Source: SIG78 sp045635745 (lineage in GTDB: Bacteria > Verrucomicrobiota > Lentisphaeria > Victivallales > Victivallaceae). Taken from it: a stretch of DNA of 63,968 bases. The notes beneath the pieces are model-generated. The model saw only the letters and a list, made by a program, of their open reading frames with translations, made no database searches and was not told where the DNA came from. Position numbers and translations under genes: made by a program. Location of the stretch: contig JAZTWG010000040.1 of NCBI GenBank assembly GCA_045635745.1, positions 1 to 63,968 of the forward strand, in the 5' to 3' direction. Within the stretch, counting starts at the first letter, position 1; each line of letters starts with the position of its first letter. Positions 1-7,873 of this stretch are shown here, piece by piece.

Positions 1-45
1 TCTTAAATTCAATCGCTTCCCCGCTTTTACTTTATCTGGTTGCAG

Positions 46-2886
46 TTATTTTTTGCTGCGCAGAAATTCCAGAGCTTTGGTGCGGAATTCAGCAGCAAGG
101 CTTTCGTTGTTATAATTGGCGTTTACCTTTTTGAAGTATTCATCGGCAATTTTTTCACCGCCGGGAATCTGGCGCAAGAGTTTCATATAGCGCATATCAT
201 CCAACCCCTGGCGGAGAGCTTCGCTGCGGATACTTTTGACGCAGCGGTCGCCGTAGCGGTAAGTTATGCCGCCGGACTCCGAATGCTTCCAGCTGGTTGC
301 ACCGGATGCTCCCCAGGAGCTGTTGATCATATGATAAAGCATAATCGGGTCGGTGGTGTTGCAGTCAACGGCTTTCCAGGCGTGCATACGGTAATAGTTA
401 TACAATGATAACTGCATAGAGGTACTGCACGCGTAAAATCCGCACATCTTGCCCTGACTTTTGAACTCTTTGATCATCTTCTGAAAAGTATCGCGGCGGG
501 GCAGTCCGTGCCAGAAAACGTGTTCAGAAAGGTAGGGATCGAACTGCCGGATATGTTCAGCTTGATGACGTTTTACCGTACCGCCGCCATCTACGCACCA
601 GGTGATGGATATACGCATTTTCGGGTCAGCCAGACGGGCAAGCCGGGCAGCTTCCAAATCGCGCTTCATATCTTTAAGTACAGGCTCATCAAAGAGTTCC
701 AGAGTGTATTCATCGTAACGCACTCCGGCGCGCTTCATACTTTCGGCAATGCCGCGGATCTGCTCCATCCACGCCTGACGGCCGCGGGGAGTAAAAATAT
801 CCAGCTTGTTGATACGGGTGGTGGAAACGATAAACGCACTGTATCCGACAAAAAACTTAGTTTTGATATGGGGATATTTTTCGCGCAGTATCTTTACTCG
901 TTTGGCAACATTGGGCAGCTCAATATATTTTTTGATGCGGTTGCCTTCGGCATCAAATCCGAATTTGAAAGAATAGGGCGAAACGATGAATGACCCGGCG
1001 TTCATTTCCATATTGAAGTCAAAAAAACTTTCGTTTTCATCTCTGCCCAGAAGGCATATATCATCCAGATAAGGCAGTTTGAAATCCAGAACTTCCACGT
1101 TCAGGGGATAATCTTTCATTTCACCCTGATATTTGGTGCGGCTGACCACTGCCGGTTCGCTCAAAGGCGTGATGCGCAGAAAGCCCGGATAGTTACCCGC
1201 TTTTGCCTGGCGGCAGTCAAAGTTTATCCACAAAAGAGCACTTTCGCCGGGAGCGATGGTGACTACACCTGCGCTGTTAAGTTCGGGCAAGGGATCGTAA
1301 CGGCGGCTCGGCACCGCGGATTCGCTGTCCTTGACTACCACAGCTTCGTGAATGATTACTTTGGGGGCATTTTCGCCCAGAGAAAGTTTTTCATAAGAGC
1401 TTTTAGAGCTGTTCCGGTGAACCGCGATCTGATAGCGTTCGGTGCGGTTGGTGCGGTTGGTCAGAGCCAAAGGCAGAGAAGCTATCTCATTGAGAACCGC
1501 CGAAACTTTAACAGTTTCTTTTTCGCTGATCAGATTTTCCGGATAAATGATCATCGGTTCCGCGCAATCACTGACCGTACTGCGGCTTGAAAGCAGGAAT
1601 TTAGCTTTACCCAGCAGGATGTTGCGGATCTTGTCGCGCAGGTTTTCTGCGGCGGCAGGCAGCTTGGACAGCGGCATATTATCCAGCGCAGTTACCTGCG
1701 CTGCCGCTGCCTGCGGAGCGTTGGCAAACTCTTTTTTGACCGCCGCACGGTATTCCGGGAAAACCAGCACGGCAAAGTGCTTATGATCGTTGAAGTCGAC
1801 TACGTTGACCGCCAGCGTGACGGTGGAGTTTTTGTCATTGGAACGGGCAATATTGAACTTGATAAGCTCTTTTTTGCCGATGAGAGTGTAGGGAAAACGC
1901 AGTTCGGCGTGCCAGGATTTGTCACTTTTGGCAGTAACTTTGCCCTGCCACTGGTCGATCTTGTTGTATCTGCCGCCGCCGGCTCCGATGGCAAACTGCT
2001 GATCGCCGAAGAAAACTTCCAGCACATCGCCTTTCTGCCAGAGTGATTTACTGTCGGTATTGCCGTCGCGGAGCTTGCCCGCAACTTTACATTCTGCTTT
2101 GATCAGCAGCGCGTCACCGTCGTCACTCATCTGCACCAGCACCGGCGCAGGAGCTTTGCCGCCTTTGGGGTAGAGGTGATCAATAGTCAAACTGGCAGGC
2201 AGAGTAATTGCATCAGCAGCAGGGGCGGCGGCAGTTGGAGCATCCGCAGATGAATCAAGCATAGTTTTGAGGTTGGAAATTTCGCGCATTTCCACATTGT
2301 CGATCATATAATAATCGCCCAGCTTGACATTGAAATTTTTCTGCTGGCTCTCATCTGCCCACGCCTGAAAGATCACGGCGGCGGTTTTAGCGGTCGAACC
2401 GGTACGGAAAGTGGTGCGGCAACGTGTCCACGCATTGGCATTGGCGGCGAATTTACCCTTGCTCACGCTGAGACGTTTGCGCCCCTTTGCCCACTGGCTG
2501 GTCGGGAAACTGTCCCACGAAACAGCCCGAACCCCGAAAGCCGTACCAAAAGTGCTTTTTAAGGAAAAAGTCACTTCGTATTCCGTATCAGGTTTGACCG
2601 GCACCCCGTAAAACTTGTCTGACTTGCCCACTGCGAGATAACCGCTGACCAGACGGGTGCCTTTGCGGTTTTTCATAAATTTCTGCAATTCCATCCGGTA
2701 ACACTTGTTCCAGGAGGCTTCTTCGGTATGAAGAGTCGGCTTCCATATTCCCGGTGCACAATCGAACCAGTAACCGTTTTTACCCTCAAAATCCCCATTG
2801 GGGATCAAGTTGGGGTTTGCCGCAGTAAGTATGCCCCAGGAAGAAGCCATCAGCATTGCCGGCAGAATTTTTTTCAGAAATCGCAT
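46..2886 (-). CDS. Secreted multidomain glycosidase-like protein (GH123/DUF4091-like)
   Basis: 946 residues with a signal peptide (about 1-22). Residues 23-205 form a carbohydrate-binding-type beta-sandwich that is repeated as the separate gene just upstream. After an Ala-rich linker, residues 228-380 resemble CBM9/DOMON domains. The C-terminal 320 residues look like a TIM barrel with an ELFDEP motif (D733, E734) and a SEALRQGLDDMRY segment near 888-900, as in GH123/DUF4091 proteins, whose catalytic pair is a neighbouring Asp-Glu. The exact substrate is not visible. The start is set by AAGGA nine bases upstream of ATG. It lies 12 bp after the preceding gene and is the last gene of a three-gene operon led by a pseudopilin. 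Confidence 0.75.
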   Translation of the reverse strand: MRFLKKILPAMLMASSWGILTAANPNLIPNGDFEGKNGYWFDCAPGIWKPTLHTEEASWNKCYRMELQKFMKNRKGTRLVSGYLAVGKSDKFYGVPVKPDTEYEVTFSLKSTFGTAFGVRAVSWDSFPTSQWAKGRKRLSVSKGKFAANANAWTRCRTTFRTGSTAKTAAVIFQAWADESQQKNFNVKLGDYYMIDNVEMREISNLKTMLDSSADAPTAAAPAADAITLPASLTIDHLYPKGGKAPAPVLVQMSDDGDALLIKAECKVAGKLRDGNTDSKSLWQKGDVLEVFFGDQQFAIGAGGGRYNKIDQWQGKVTAKSDKSWHAELRFPYTLIGKKELIKFNIARSNDKNSTVTLAVNVVDFNDHKHFAVLVFPEYRAAVKKEFANAPQAAAAQVTALDNMPLSKLPAAAENLRDKIRNILLGKAKFLLSSRSTVSDCAEPMIIYPENLISEKETVKVSAVLNEIASLPLALTNRTNRTERYQIAVHRNSSKSSYEKLSLGENAPKVIIHEAVVVKDSESAVPSRRYDPLPELNSAGVVTIAPGESALLWINFDCRQAKAGNYPGFLRITPLSEPAVVSRTKYQGEMKDYPLNVEVLDFKLPYLDDICLLGRDENESFFDFNMEMNAGSFIVSPYSFKFGFDAEGNRIKKYIELPNVAKRVKILREKYPHIKTKFFVGYSAFIVSTTRINKLDIFTPRGRQAWMEQIRGIAESMKRAGVRYDEYTLELFDEPVLKDMKRDLEAARLARLADPKMRISITWCVDGGGTVKRHQAEHIRQFDPYLSEHVFWHGLPRRDTFQKMIKEFKSQGKMCGFYACSTSMQLSLYNYYRMHAWKAVDCNTTDPIMLYHMINSSWGASGATSWKHSESGGITYRYGDRCVKSIRSEALRQGLDDMRYMKLLRQIPGGEKIADEYFKKVNANYNNESLAAEFRTKALEFLRSKK

Positions 2887-2898
2887 TGGACAAGATCC

Positions 2899-3519
2899 TT
2901 ATTTGGCGGGAGCAACTTCGCGCAGTTCCACGTTGTCGACCATATAGAACTGTCCCTGCTCAATGCTGAAATTACTCTGCTGGCTTTCATCGCCCCACAC
3001 CTGGAAGACCACAGCCGCAGTCTGGGCGTTGGCACCGGTACGGAAAGTTACACGGCAGGTAGTCCAATCTTTATCGTTATAGGTAAAACGTTTGGGGCAT
3101 CTGATCTGTTTGCGGCCTTTGACCCACTGACTGGTGGTAAGAGTATCCCAAGTGGTGACGCTCACGGAAAAAGCGTGAGGCACGAAATTGGATTTGAGTG
3201 AAAAACTGATTTCGTATTCGGTATCGGGTTTGACCTTTACGCCGAAGTATTTGCCGGTTCTGCCGAGGGCCAGAAAGCAGCCGACCCGTTTGGTGCCTTT
3301 GGCATTGGTCAAAAACTTTTGCAGCTCCATACGGTAGCACTTGTTGGAAGTTTCAGGTTCGGTGATAATCGAATTTTTCCAGGTGCCGCGGGCAAAGTCG
3401 GTCCAGGAGTGGCCTTTGCCTTCAAAGTTTCCGTTGGTGAGCAAGTTGGGGTTTTCGGCAGCAAAAACAGTACCGGCGGCTGCCAGCAGGGCAGCAACAG
3501 TCATTTGAAGTTTCTTCAT
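2899..3519 (-). CDS. Secreted carbohydrate-binding-type protein
   Basis: 206 residues: a signal peptide (1-20, cleavage near VFA/AE) followed by one beta-sandwich domain. It is clearly homologous to residues 23-205 of the downstream glycosidase-like protein: both share CYRMELQKF, KPDTEYE, DESQQ.NF and YM(I/V)DNVE. It therefore looks like a tandem duplication of the binding module as a free protein. CBM4/9-like families have this layout (NL..NG.FE at the start, DNVE.RE at the end). Its likely role is glycan binding at the cell surface or outside the cell. AAAGG precedes the ATG. It is the middle gene of the operon. Confidence 0.75.
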   Translation of the reverse strand: MKKLQMTVAALLAAAGTVFAAENPNLLTNGNFEGKGHSWTDFARGTWKNSIITEPETSNKCYRMELQKFLTNAKGTKRVGCFLALGRTGKYFGVKVKPDTEYEISFSLKSNFVPHAFSVSVTTWDTLTTSQWVKGRKQIRCPKRFTYNDKDWTTCRVTFRTGANAQTAAVVFQVWGDESQQSNFSIEQGQFYMVDNVELREVAPAK

Positions 3520-3552
3520 ATATAAAAACCTTTATTTAATGTATATGGTTGG

Positions 3553-4389
3553 TTATTGATCTTTTTTTACTGCATAAATCGGATGCCACGACCAGGTATC
3601 CAGAGATTCAAAGTTCAGGGCTTCAACGTGACCGTCCACCATTGCCACATTGCCGCGGCCGTTGTGCGCCAGATAAACCCCGTAGTTATTGGAAGAGGCC
3701 TTATCTTTACAGATAATGGCATAATATGAAGTCTTGGGTGACTGATCTGGCCGGATGGAATCGCCGATCATAATTGCCTTGGTGGGGTCGCCGGGATCTT
3801 TACCGTCTTTTATACCGCGGACAAATGCTTCGATTTCGTAGGTCCAGCCGCTGTGATGACTGGGGCTGTAAAGAAAACCGTAAGTATGTTTTATATCTTT
3901 GGTTGTGGCGTAACTGCTGAGTTCACCGCTGCCGGGGCAGTTGATCAGATCGGGATTTTCGGGATGCCACGGCGATACTGACATCTGCGGTATATAACCG
4001 GTTTTGGCAAGAACATGAGTCCACGCTGTGCCGTAACGATCCCGTCCGGTCAGACAGTTGGACCAATCCGCAGCGTACATCAATTCTGCCATTGCCAGTG
4101 ATTTCAGATTGCCCTGGCATCTTGCCGACTGAGCCGAAGCGCGCGCCGAAGAAAGTGCCGGCAGCAGCATCGCTGCAAGGATGGCGATGATGGCAATTAC
4201 GACGAGAAGTTCTATTAAGGTGAAGCTGTACAGCTTCACCTGCCCATGGGCAGGTGAAAGACCTTCTTCTTTGCCATAAACACGATCACAGCAGAGATGT
4301 GATCTTTTTACCAGCAATTCTATAAGCGTGAAGCGGTGCGGCTTTTTTGCACCACTCCCAAGTGAATCATTTTTACCAGACAGTTTCAT
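3553..4389 (-). CDS. Pseudopilin-like secreted protein with duplicated prepilin motif
   Basis: 278 residues. The ATG at 4389 follows GGAGG by eight bases, so I prefer it to upstream alternative codons. It has two prepilin-type motifs. The first, FTLIELLV at residue 20, runs into a 28-residue hydrophilic insert. The second, at residue 56, continues into the full VVIAIIAILAAMLLPAL helix. The C-terminal half has the H-X9-DG motif (H..NVAMVDG) typical of the large PVC-group prepilin/DUF1559-like family. Such proteins are processed by prepilin peptidase and exported by type II secretion or type IV pilus machinery. The residue before each F is R or S, not the usual Gly. It is the first gene of the operon read from the promoter at 4458-4486. 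Confidence 0.85.
   Translation of the reverse strand: MKLSGKNDSLGSGAKKPHRFTLIELLVKRSHLCCDRVYGKEEGLSPAHGQVKLYSFTLIELLVVIAIIAILAAMLLPALSSARASAQSARCQGNLKSLAMAELMYAADWSNCLTGRDRYGTAWTHVLAKTGYIPQMSVSPWHPENPDLINCPGSGELSSYATTKDIKHTYGFLYSPSHHSGWTYEIEAFVRGIKDGKDPGDPTKAIMIGDSIRPDQSPKTSYYAIICKDKASSNNYGVYLAHNGRGNVAMVDGHVEALNFESLDTWSWHPIYAVKKDQ
4218..4304. repeat. Tandem in-frame palindromes before prepilin motif (copy 1)
   Basis: Three hairpins lie inside the coding sequence. 4218-4241 is a perfect 24-bp palindrome centred on CTGTACAG. 4235-4258 is a second perfect 24-bp palindrome centred on CCCATGGG, overlapping the first through a shared TTCACCT arm. 4284-4304 is a 7-bp stem (GATCACA/TGTGATC) with a 7-base loop. 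The arm TTCACC also encodes the Phe-Thr of the second FTLIEL motif. Confidence 0.9.
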
Positions 4390-4457
4390 TTTACTACCCT
4401 CCAAATTCAAATTTTAAATAACGTTTTGTGCTTTTACGCCACAAATATGATATTGAT

Positions 4458-4486
4458 AATATACTATTTTTTTTCAGACTTGTCAA
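4458..4486 (-). promoter_or_regulatory. Sigma70 promoter of the pseudopilin-glycosidase operon
   Basis: On the minus strand TTGACA (4481-4486), a 17-bp spacer and TATATT (4458-4463). It is about 70 bp upstream of the pseudopilin ATG at 4389. Confidence 0.75.
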
Positions 4487-4576
4487 GGGGAGAATAATTG
4501 AAAATTTGATAATATATGCTACTCTATATCCATCATTCGGGATTTTTGATCATCTGCATAACTCAACCGGGATTTA

Positions 4577-4729
4577 TTATGAGAATTGCCATTTTACCCG
4601 TTTTGCCGAAGGCTTCCTGACAGTAAAAGTTTTGCTGCATATCGGACAATCAACATCCATACCGTCCCATTCGTCCTCTACCTGCAAGTCATTATTGCAA
4701 TGCGGACATTTTGTAATAAACTCTGCCAT
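4577..4729 (-). CDS. Small zinc-ribbon protein
   Basis: 50 residues from the ATG at 4729, chosen because AGAGGA lies seven bases upstream. It has a four-cysteine zinc ribbon: CPHC near residue 8 and CPIC near residue 25, with acidic DEWDGMDVD between them. This is the N-terminal ribbon that PVC-group proteins often carry before other domains, but here it stands alone and ends 21 residues after the second pair. It may be a nucleic-acid or protein-binding adaptor, or a remnant of a longer protein. No partner gene is evident. Confidence 0.6.
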   Translation of the reverse strand: MAEFITKCPHCNNDLQVEDEWDGMDVDCPICSKTFTVRKPSAKRVKWQFS

Positions 4730-5080
4730 GACACAATTCCTCTTTCTGTTGCATTTTGAACAAAAAAAGAGGCACATTCCGAAGAAGTGCCCATTCCTAC
4801 GCCTACCACAGCGCTACAATACACACAAAACCGGGATGTGCCATGCCATTTATGCACGGACACGCCGATTCTAAAAATGGATTTATTTACGTCTTTTTTG
4901 AAGTGGTAGTTCAGGAATGGACGTCTACAATCAGTTTGCCAAATTTTTTATTCAGTTATCTTTATTTTTGTTTATACCTCTATTATTTTTTCGGAAATGC
5001 AACACGCACTCCGTTTGACTATAATTTATCATGTAGAATAATGAAATGCAAGAACAAAATTCAAAAAAGGAAAGTTTTTA
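4730..5080. other. AT-rich gap without a convincing gene
   Basis: This 351-bp stretch separates two minus-strand genes. Its only clear structure is a UUCG-loop terminator at 4762-4792. A 61-codon minus-strand reading frame across it (4678-4863) overlaps the zinc-ribbon gene in another frame and has no ribosome site, so I do not call it. A small RNA ending at the terminator is possible. Confidence 0.4.
4762..4792 (-). terminator. Intrinsic terminator with UUCG tetraloop
   Basis: Minus strand: GGCACTTC, loop TTCG, then GAA-T-GTGCC (one bulged T), followed by TCTTTTTTTG. It lies 30-60 bp upstream of the zinc-ribbon start, so it either ends a transcript from the GIY-YIG side or a small RNA, or acts as an attenuator. 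Confidence 0.7.
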
Positions 5081-5320
5081 TCAAAAATGCCGCTTGGAGA
5101 AGGCGAGACCGCTGCCGGATTTGAGATAGTGTTCAAACGCAATGGATTTTTCTTCAGAATCAAAAGCAATGTATGTTTCGACTTTCCAGGGACGGAATTT
5201 TGCCGTATGCGGGACATCGCCTTTGTTGTGTTTTTTCAGGCGTTCCCTCAAGTCCGCAGTATGACCGATATAACGTTGATCAGGATGATTGATGCTGCGG
5301 ATAATGTAAGTGTAAAACAT
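5081..5320 (-). CDS. GIY-YIG endonuclease-like protein (UPF0213 type)
   Basis: 79 residues from the ATG at 5320. Longer upstream extensions run through repeat sequence and are not credible. The single domain begins YTYIIRS and continues to RYIGHT, which are the GIY and YIG elements. It has the downstream R-ERLKKHN helix and a C-terminal acidic segment ending EHYLKSGSGLAFSKRHF, the usual end of this family. Members are small nucleases thought to act on branched or repeat DNA. Cellular roles are mostly unknown. Its 5' side is directly followed by duplicated repeats and tRNA-Val, an association discussed in the findings. The ribosome site (GAGAAAAG) is weak. Confidence 0.85.
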   Translation of the reverse strand: MFYTYIIRSINHPDQRYIGHTADLRERLKKHNKGDVPHTAKFRPWKVETYIAFDSEEKSIAFEHYLKSGSGLAFSKRHF

Positions 5321-5656
5321 AGCTTTTCTCACATTCTGAACCGTACAGCCCTCCGTCGCCAAGAGCTTCCTCCTGCGCATAAAGCTACGGAGGATAAATT
5401 TATGGGCAGCCTTCGCACGCTCCGTTGCACTCCGCTTGTTTTTGCTGGCGCAAAAAAAATCTGCGGATGGCAACCATTTCGGCTTGGTATCGTGTAAATC
5501 CGCAGACCGATTCCGGTACCGTACAGCCCTCCGCCGCCAAGGCTTTGGAGGGCATCCTTCGCTCGCTCCGTTGCACTCCGCTTATTTTTGCTTGCGCAAA
5601 AAAAAATCTACGCATGGCATTCCTGACGGCCTGCCATCCGTAGCTTTAGCGAAGGA
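5321..5656. repeat. Duplicated intergenic repeat between GIY-YIG gene and tRNA-Val
   Basis: The block 5341-5466 is partly repeated at 5519-5613. Both copies begin CCGTACAGCCCTCCG and share CGCTCCGTTGCACTCCGCTT and then a TTTTTGCT.GCGCAAAAAAAA segment. Smaller imperfect palindromes occur (CCTCC..GGAGG near 5365-5392). The block ends with the hairpin CCATCC (5634-5639)/GGATGG (5654-5659), whose second arm is the tRNA CCA end. Reading frames across it are repeat artefacts. Confidence 0.8.
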
Positions 5657-5733
5657 TGGTGGGCGATGACGGACTCGAACCGCCGACATTTTGCGTGTAA
5701 AGCAAACGCTCTAACCAACTGAGCTAATCGCCC
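5657..5733 (-). tRNA. tRNA-Val (anticodon UAC)
   Basis: Minus-strand cloverleaf: acceptor GGGCGAT/ATCGCCC, anticodon loop TTTACAC in a TTTGC/GCAAA stem, T-loop GGTTCGAGTCC, discriminator A and encoded CCA. The CCA is part of the downstream hairpin repeat. Confidence 0.95.
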
Positions 5734-5751
5734 TTCTTTTTGAAGTTTAAT

Positions 5752-5780
5752 ACTATAACTCTTTTTCGGGAATATTGCAA
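5752..5780 (-). promoter_or_regulatory. Promoter of tRNA-Val
   Basis: Minus strand TTGCAA (5775-5780), 17-bp spacer, TATAGT (5752-5757), ending about 19 bp upstream of the tRNA 5' end. Confidence 0.7.
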
Positions 5781-5919
5781 ATCTTTTTAGTGCTTTTTTA
5801 TAAAAAAACAACTTTATTCAGTTAGCTGAGGGCGATAAATTCAGCGCAAGGCACACTCCTGTTAAAACTTTTTTATTATTATACAGTCTTTTTTACTGTT
5901 GATTTTTAGTGTTTAAGGT

Positions 5920-5948
5920 TTGACAAAATTATTTTTTTGTGATACAAT
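5920..5948 (+). promoter_or_regulatory. Near-consensus sigma70 promoter
   Basis: TTGACA (5920-5925), 17-bp spacer, TACAAT (5943-5948). It directly precedes the flavodoxin-type gene at 5985. Confidence 0.8.
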
Positions 5949-5984
5949 AAACTGAAACATCATATCTTAACCAAGGATTTATTT

Positions 5985-6605
5985 ATGAAAGTACTATTGG
6001 TCAACGGCAGTCCGCATCGTGATGGTTGTGTTTTTACCGCTTTAACTGAAATCGCTCAAACCTTAACTGCTGAAGGTTTTGAAAGCGAGATATTCTGGAT
6101 CGGCAATCAGCCGGTACAGGGGTGCGCTGCATGTTTCAAGTGCCGCGAAGAAGGGGCCGATGGTTGCGTTTTTAATGATGATCTTTATACGAACTTTGTG
6201 AAAAAAATGCAGTCGGCTGACGGCGTTATTATCGGTTCTCCGGTTTATTATGCCGGACCGGCAGGAACTTTGTGCGCAATTTTGGATAGAGTCTGCTTTT
6301 CAGCGGCCGGTTGTTTCCGGCACAAACCTGCGGCATGTATTGTTAACTGCCGCCGCGGCGGCGCCAGCGCTGCGTTTGACCGTTTGAACAAATATTTTAC
6401 CATATTGGAAATGCCGGTGGTTTCCAGTCGCTATTGGAACTCAACTCACGGCTTTACACCGGAAGATGTCAAACAGGATCTGGAAGGCTTGCAGACTATG
6501 CGCGTTCTGGCCCGCAATATGGCGCATTTGCTTCGCTGTCAGGAAAAATCTGCACTTGCTCTGCCGGATGCAGAAACCCCGGTGATGACCAATTTTATAA
6601 GATAA
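5985..6605 (+). CDS. NAD(P)H-dependent flavodoxin-fold oxidoreductase
   Basis: 206 residues, cytosolic. It starts KVLLVNGSPHRDG, the phosphate loop of the NADPH-dependent FMN reductase/flavodoxin-like fold. GSPVYYAGPAGTL near 80-92 is the second FMN-binding loop. Between them QGCAACFKCREEGADGC holds four cysteines, as in the iron-sulfur flavoprotein branch of this family. It probably reduces a small organic substrate or serves redox balance. The substrate is not visible. AAGGA precedes the ATG. It is a single-gene unit with its own strong promoter, convergent with the GH28-like gene. Confidence 0.85.
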   Translation: MKVLLVNGSPHRDGCVFTALTEIAQTLTAEGFESEIFWIGNQPVQGCAACFKCREEGADGCVFNDDLYTNFVKKMQSADGVIIGSPVYYAGPAGTLCAILDRVCFSAAGCFRHKPAACIVNCRRGGASAAFDRLNKYFTILEMPVVSSRYWNSTHGFTPEDVKQDLEGLQTMRVLARNMAHLLRCQEKSALALPDAETPVMTNFIR

Positions 6606-6616
6606 ATTCAATACAA

Positions 6617-6670
6617 CTTATATGTGGGAGGGTGCAAAAACTCAAACCGTTTTGCAATCCCCCCATATGA
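6617..6670. terminator. Hairpin between convergent genes
   Basis: A long imperfect stem, roughly TATATGTGGGAGGGTGCAAAAAC against GTTTTGCAATCCCCCCATATG. It fills the gap between the flavodoxin-type gene and the GH28-like gene and could stop transcription from both sides. No clear T-run follows it. Confidence 0.45.
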
Positions 6671-6689
6671 TTGGCATCTGCAGCACTTT

Positions 6690-7859
6690 TCAGATTTGGG
6701 AAACATTTTCAAATACGATATTCCGCGTGTATTCTTTTCCGGCTCGGTAAAAAACATTATCGCCTGCCGGGTTGCAGTTTTTCACATTGCTGAAGCTGGA
6801 GTCAACGAGCGAACCGCCTATGAGGATTGCCGCTTTACTGTATGATATTACGTTTTTTACCGTAATATTATATGTGTCGCCCATTGGCGCAACCCCGCCC
6901 CAGGCCGCAACGGTATCGCCAACCCGTACTGTTGAATTGCAATGGTTGGGGGCCGGTGAGGTATCTTCCACGCCGTCAAGAGTTATATTGTACAGCTTTA
7001 TGCCGCCGGCATTGAGAAAACGCACAATATTGCAATGACCGGCTGAAAAGCCCTTGACATTTTTTATGGATATATTATAAGTATATTCATCTTCAATGTT
7101 TTCACTGCTGCCGAGAAATTCATGTTCGCCGAATTGTCCGGCCGGGCGGCTGGTGGTGGGGATGGCGGTCAATGCCACCAGGTCGTCGCCGGTGGCTCCA
7201 TAAATATTTTCGATATCTATATTGCGACAGCCGCGGCGCAGATCAAGCCCGTCTTTATTCAAGGTTTTTTCGGGTTTTCCATTGATTCCCATGGTGCCAT
7301 CGGAGTAAAACCCAAGATTTCTGACTGTTCCGCCGGTGCAGTATTCCAACGAGATCGCCCAGCCGTGGGAATTGGTTATTTTGAAATTTTTCAAACTGAA
7401 ATCCGCAACTCTGACCAGCAATATACCGATGTTTCTCCAGTCGCCGGTAGGGGTTTCGCCGGATTTACCGGCATCAGATCCATAAGTGCGGTCGCCGAGA
7501 TATTTGACTGCATCGCCGGTACTGCGGGGATCATCGGCTCCTTCAAAAACTGCTTCGCCTTCGCCGATAATATGCACATTGTCTATATCAGGAACAGCCG
7601 GATCAAGAGTATTGGCGCTGCGGATGAAGTTGTCGCGGCAGAGATTGGAAAGTTTTATCTTGCAATCGCTGATGATCAAAGTCATATTGCCTGGGATGTA
7701 TATGGCTGAATCAATAAGCCAGAAATCGCGGCTGCTTGCCGCATCGCTCCGGCGTTTGGTGATTTTTACGCAGTTGACAGTGCCGGCGGCAGCGGCAATG
7801 GCTGCATTGATTTTTTCAATATCGCTGCCGGTAAAATTATTGGGATCAAGGTATTTCAT
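6690..7859 (-). CDS. GH28-like right-handed beta-helix protein
   Basis: 389 residues without a signal peptide. Repeated short hydrophobic turns (NI.I.NV) indicate a parallel beta-helix. The motifs match polygalacturonase-type GH28 enzymes: NKDGLDLR (201-208), TGDDLVAL (GDD at 224-226) and SAGHCNIVR (GHC at 274-276), giving the Asp-Asp-Asp-His cluster. Family members cut galacturonan or rhamnogalacturonan. The lack of a signal suggests action on imported oligosaccharides. It begins 14 bp after the 1484-residue secreted protein and is the last gene of that operon. Confidence 0.8.
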   Translation of the reverse strand: MKYLDPNNFTGSDIEKINAAIAAAAGTVNCVKITKRRSDAASSRDFWLIDSAIYIPGNMTLIISDCKIKLSNLCRDNFIRSANTLDPAVPDIDNVHIIGEGEAVFEGADDPRSTGDAVKYLGDRTYGSDAGKSGETPTGDWRNIGILLVRVADFSLKNFKITNSHGWAISLEYCTGGTVRNLGFYSDGTMGINGKPEKTLNKDGLDLRRGCRNIDIENIYGATGDDLVALTAIPTTSRPAGQFGEHEFLGSSENIEDEYTYNISIKNVKGFSAGHCNIVRFLNAGGIKLYNITLDGVEDTSPAPNHCNSTVRVGDTVAAWGGVAPMGDTYNITVKNVISYSKAAILIGGSLVDSSFSNVKNCNPAGDNVFYRAGKEYTRNIVFENVSQI

Positions 7860-7873
7860 TGTATGGGAAACCT

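Noticed and set aside
5321..5473. N-terminal 51-residue extension of the GIY-YIG protein
   Set aside because: The extension is translated from the adjacent repeat; the family starts at the MFYTYII segment.
5400..5669. Several overlapping 60-77 codon frames in the repeat block before tRNA-Val
   Set aside because: They arise from repeated DNA, occur on both strands at once, and one overlaps the tRNA.
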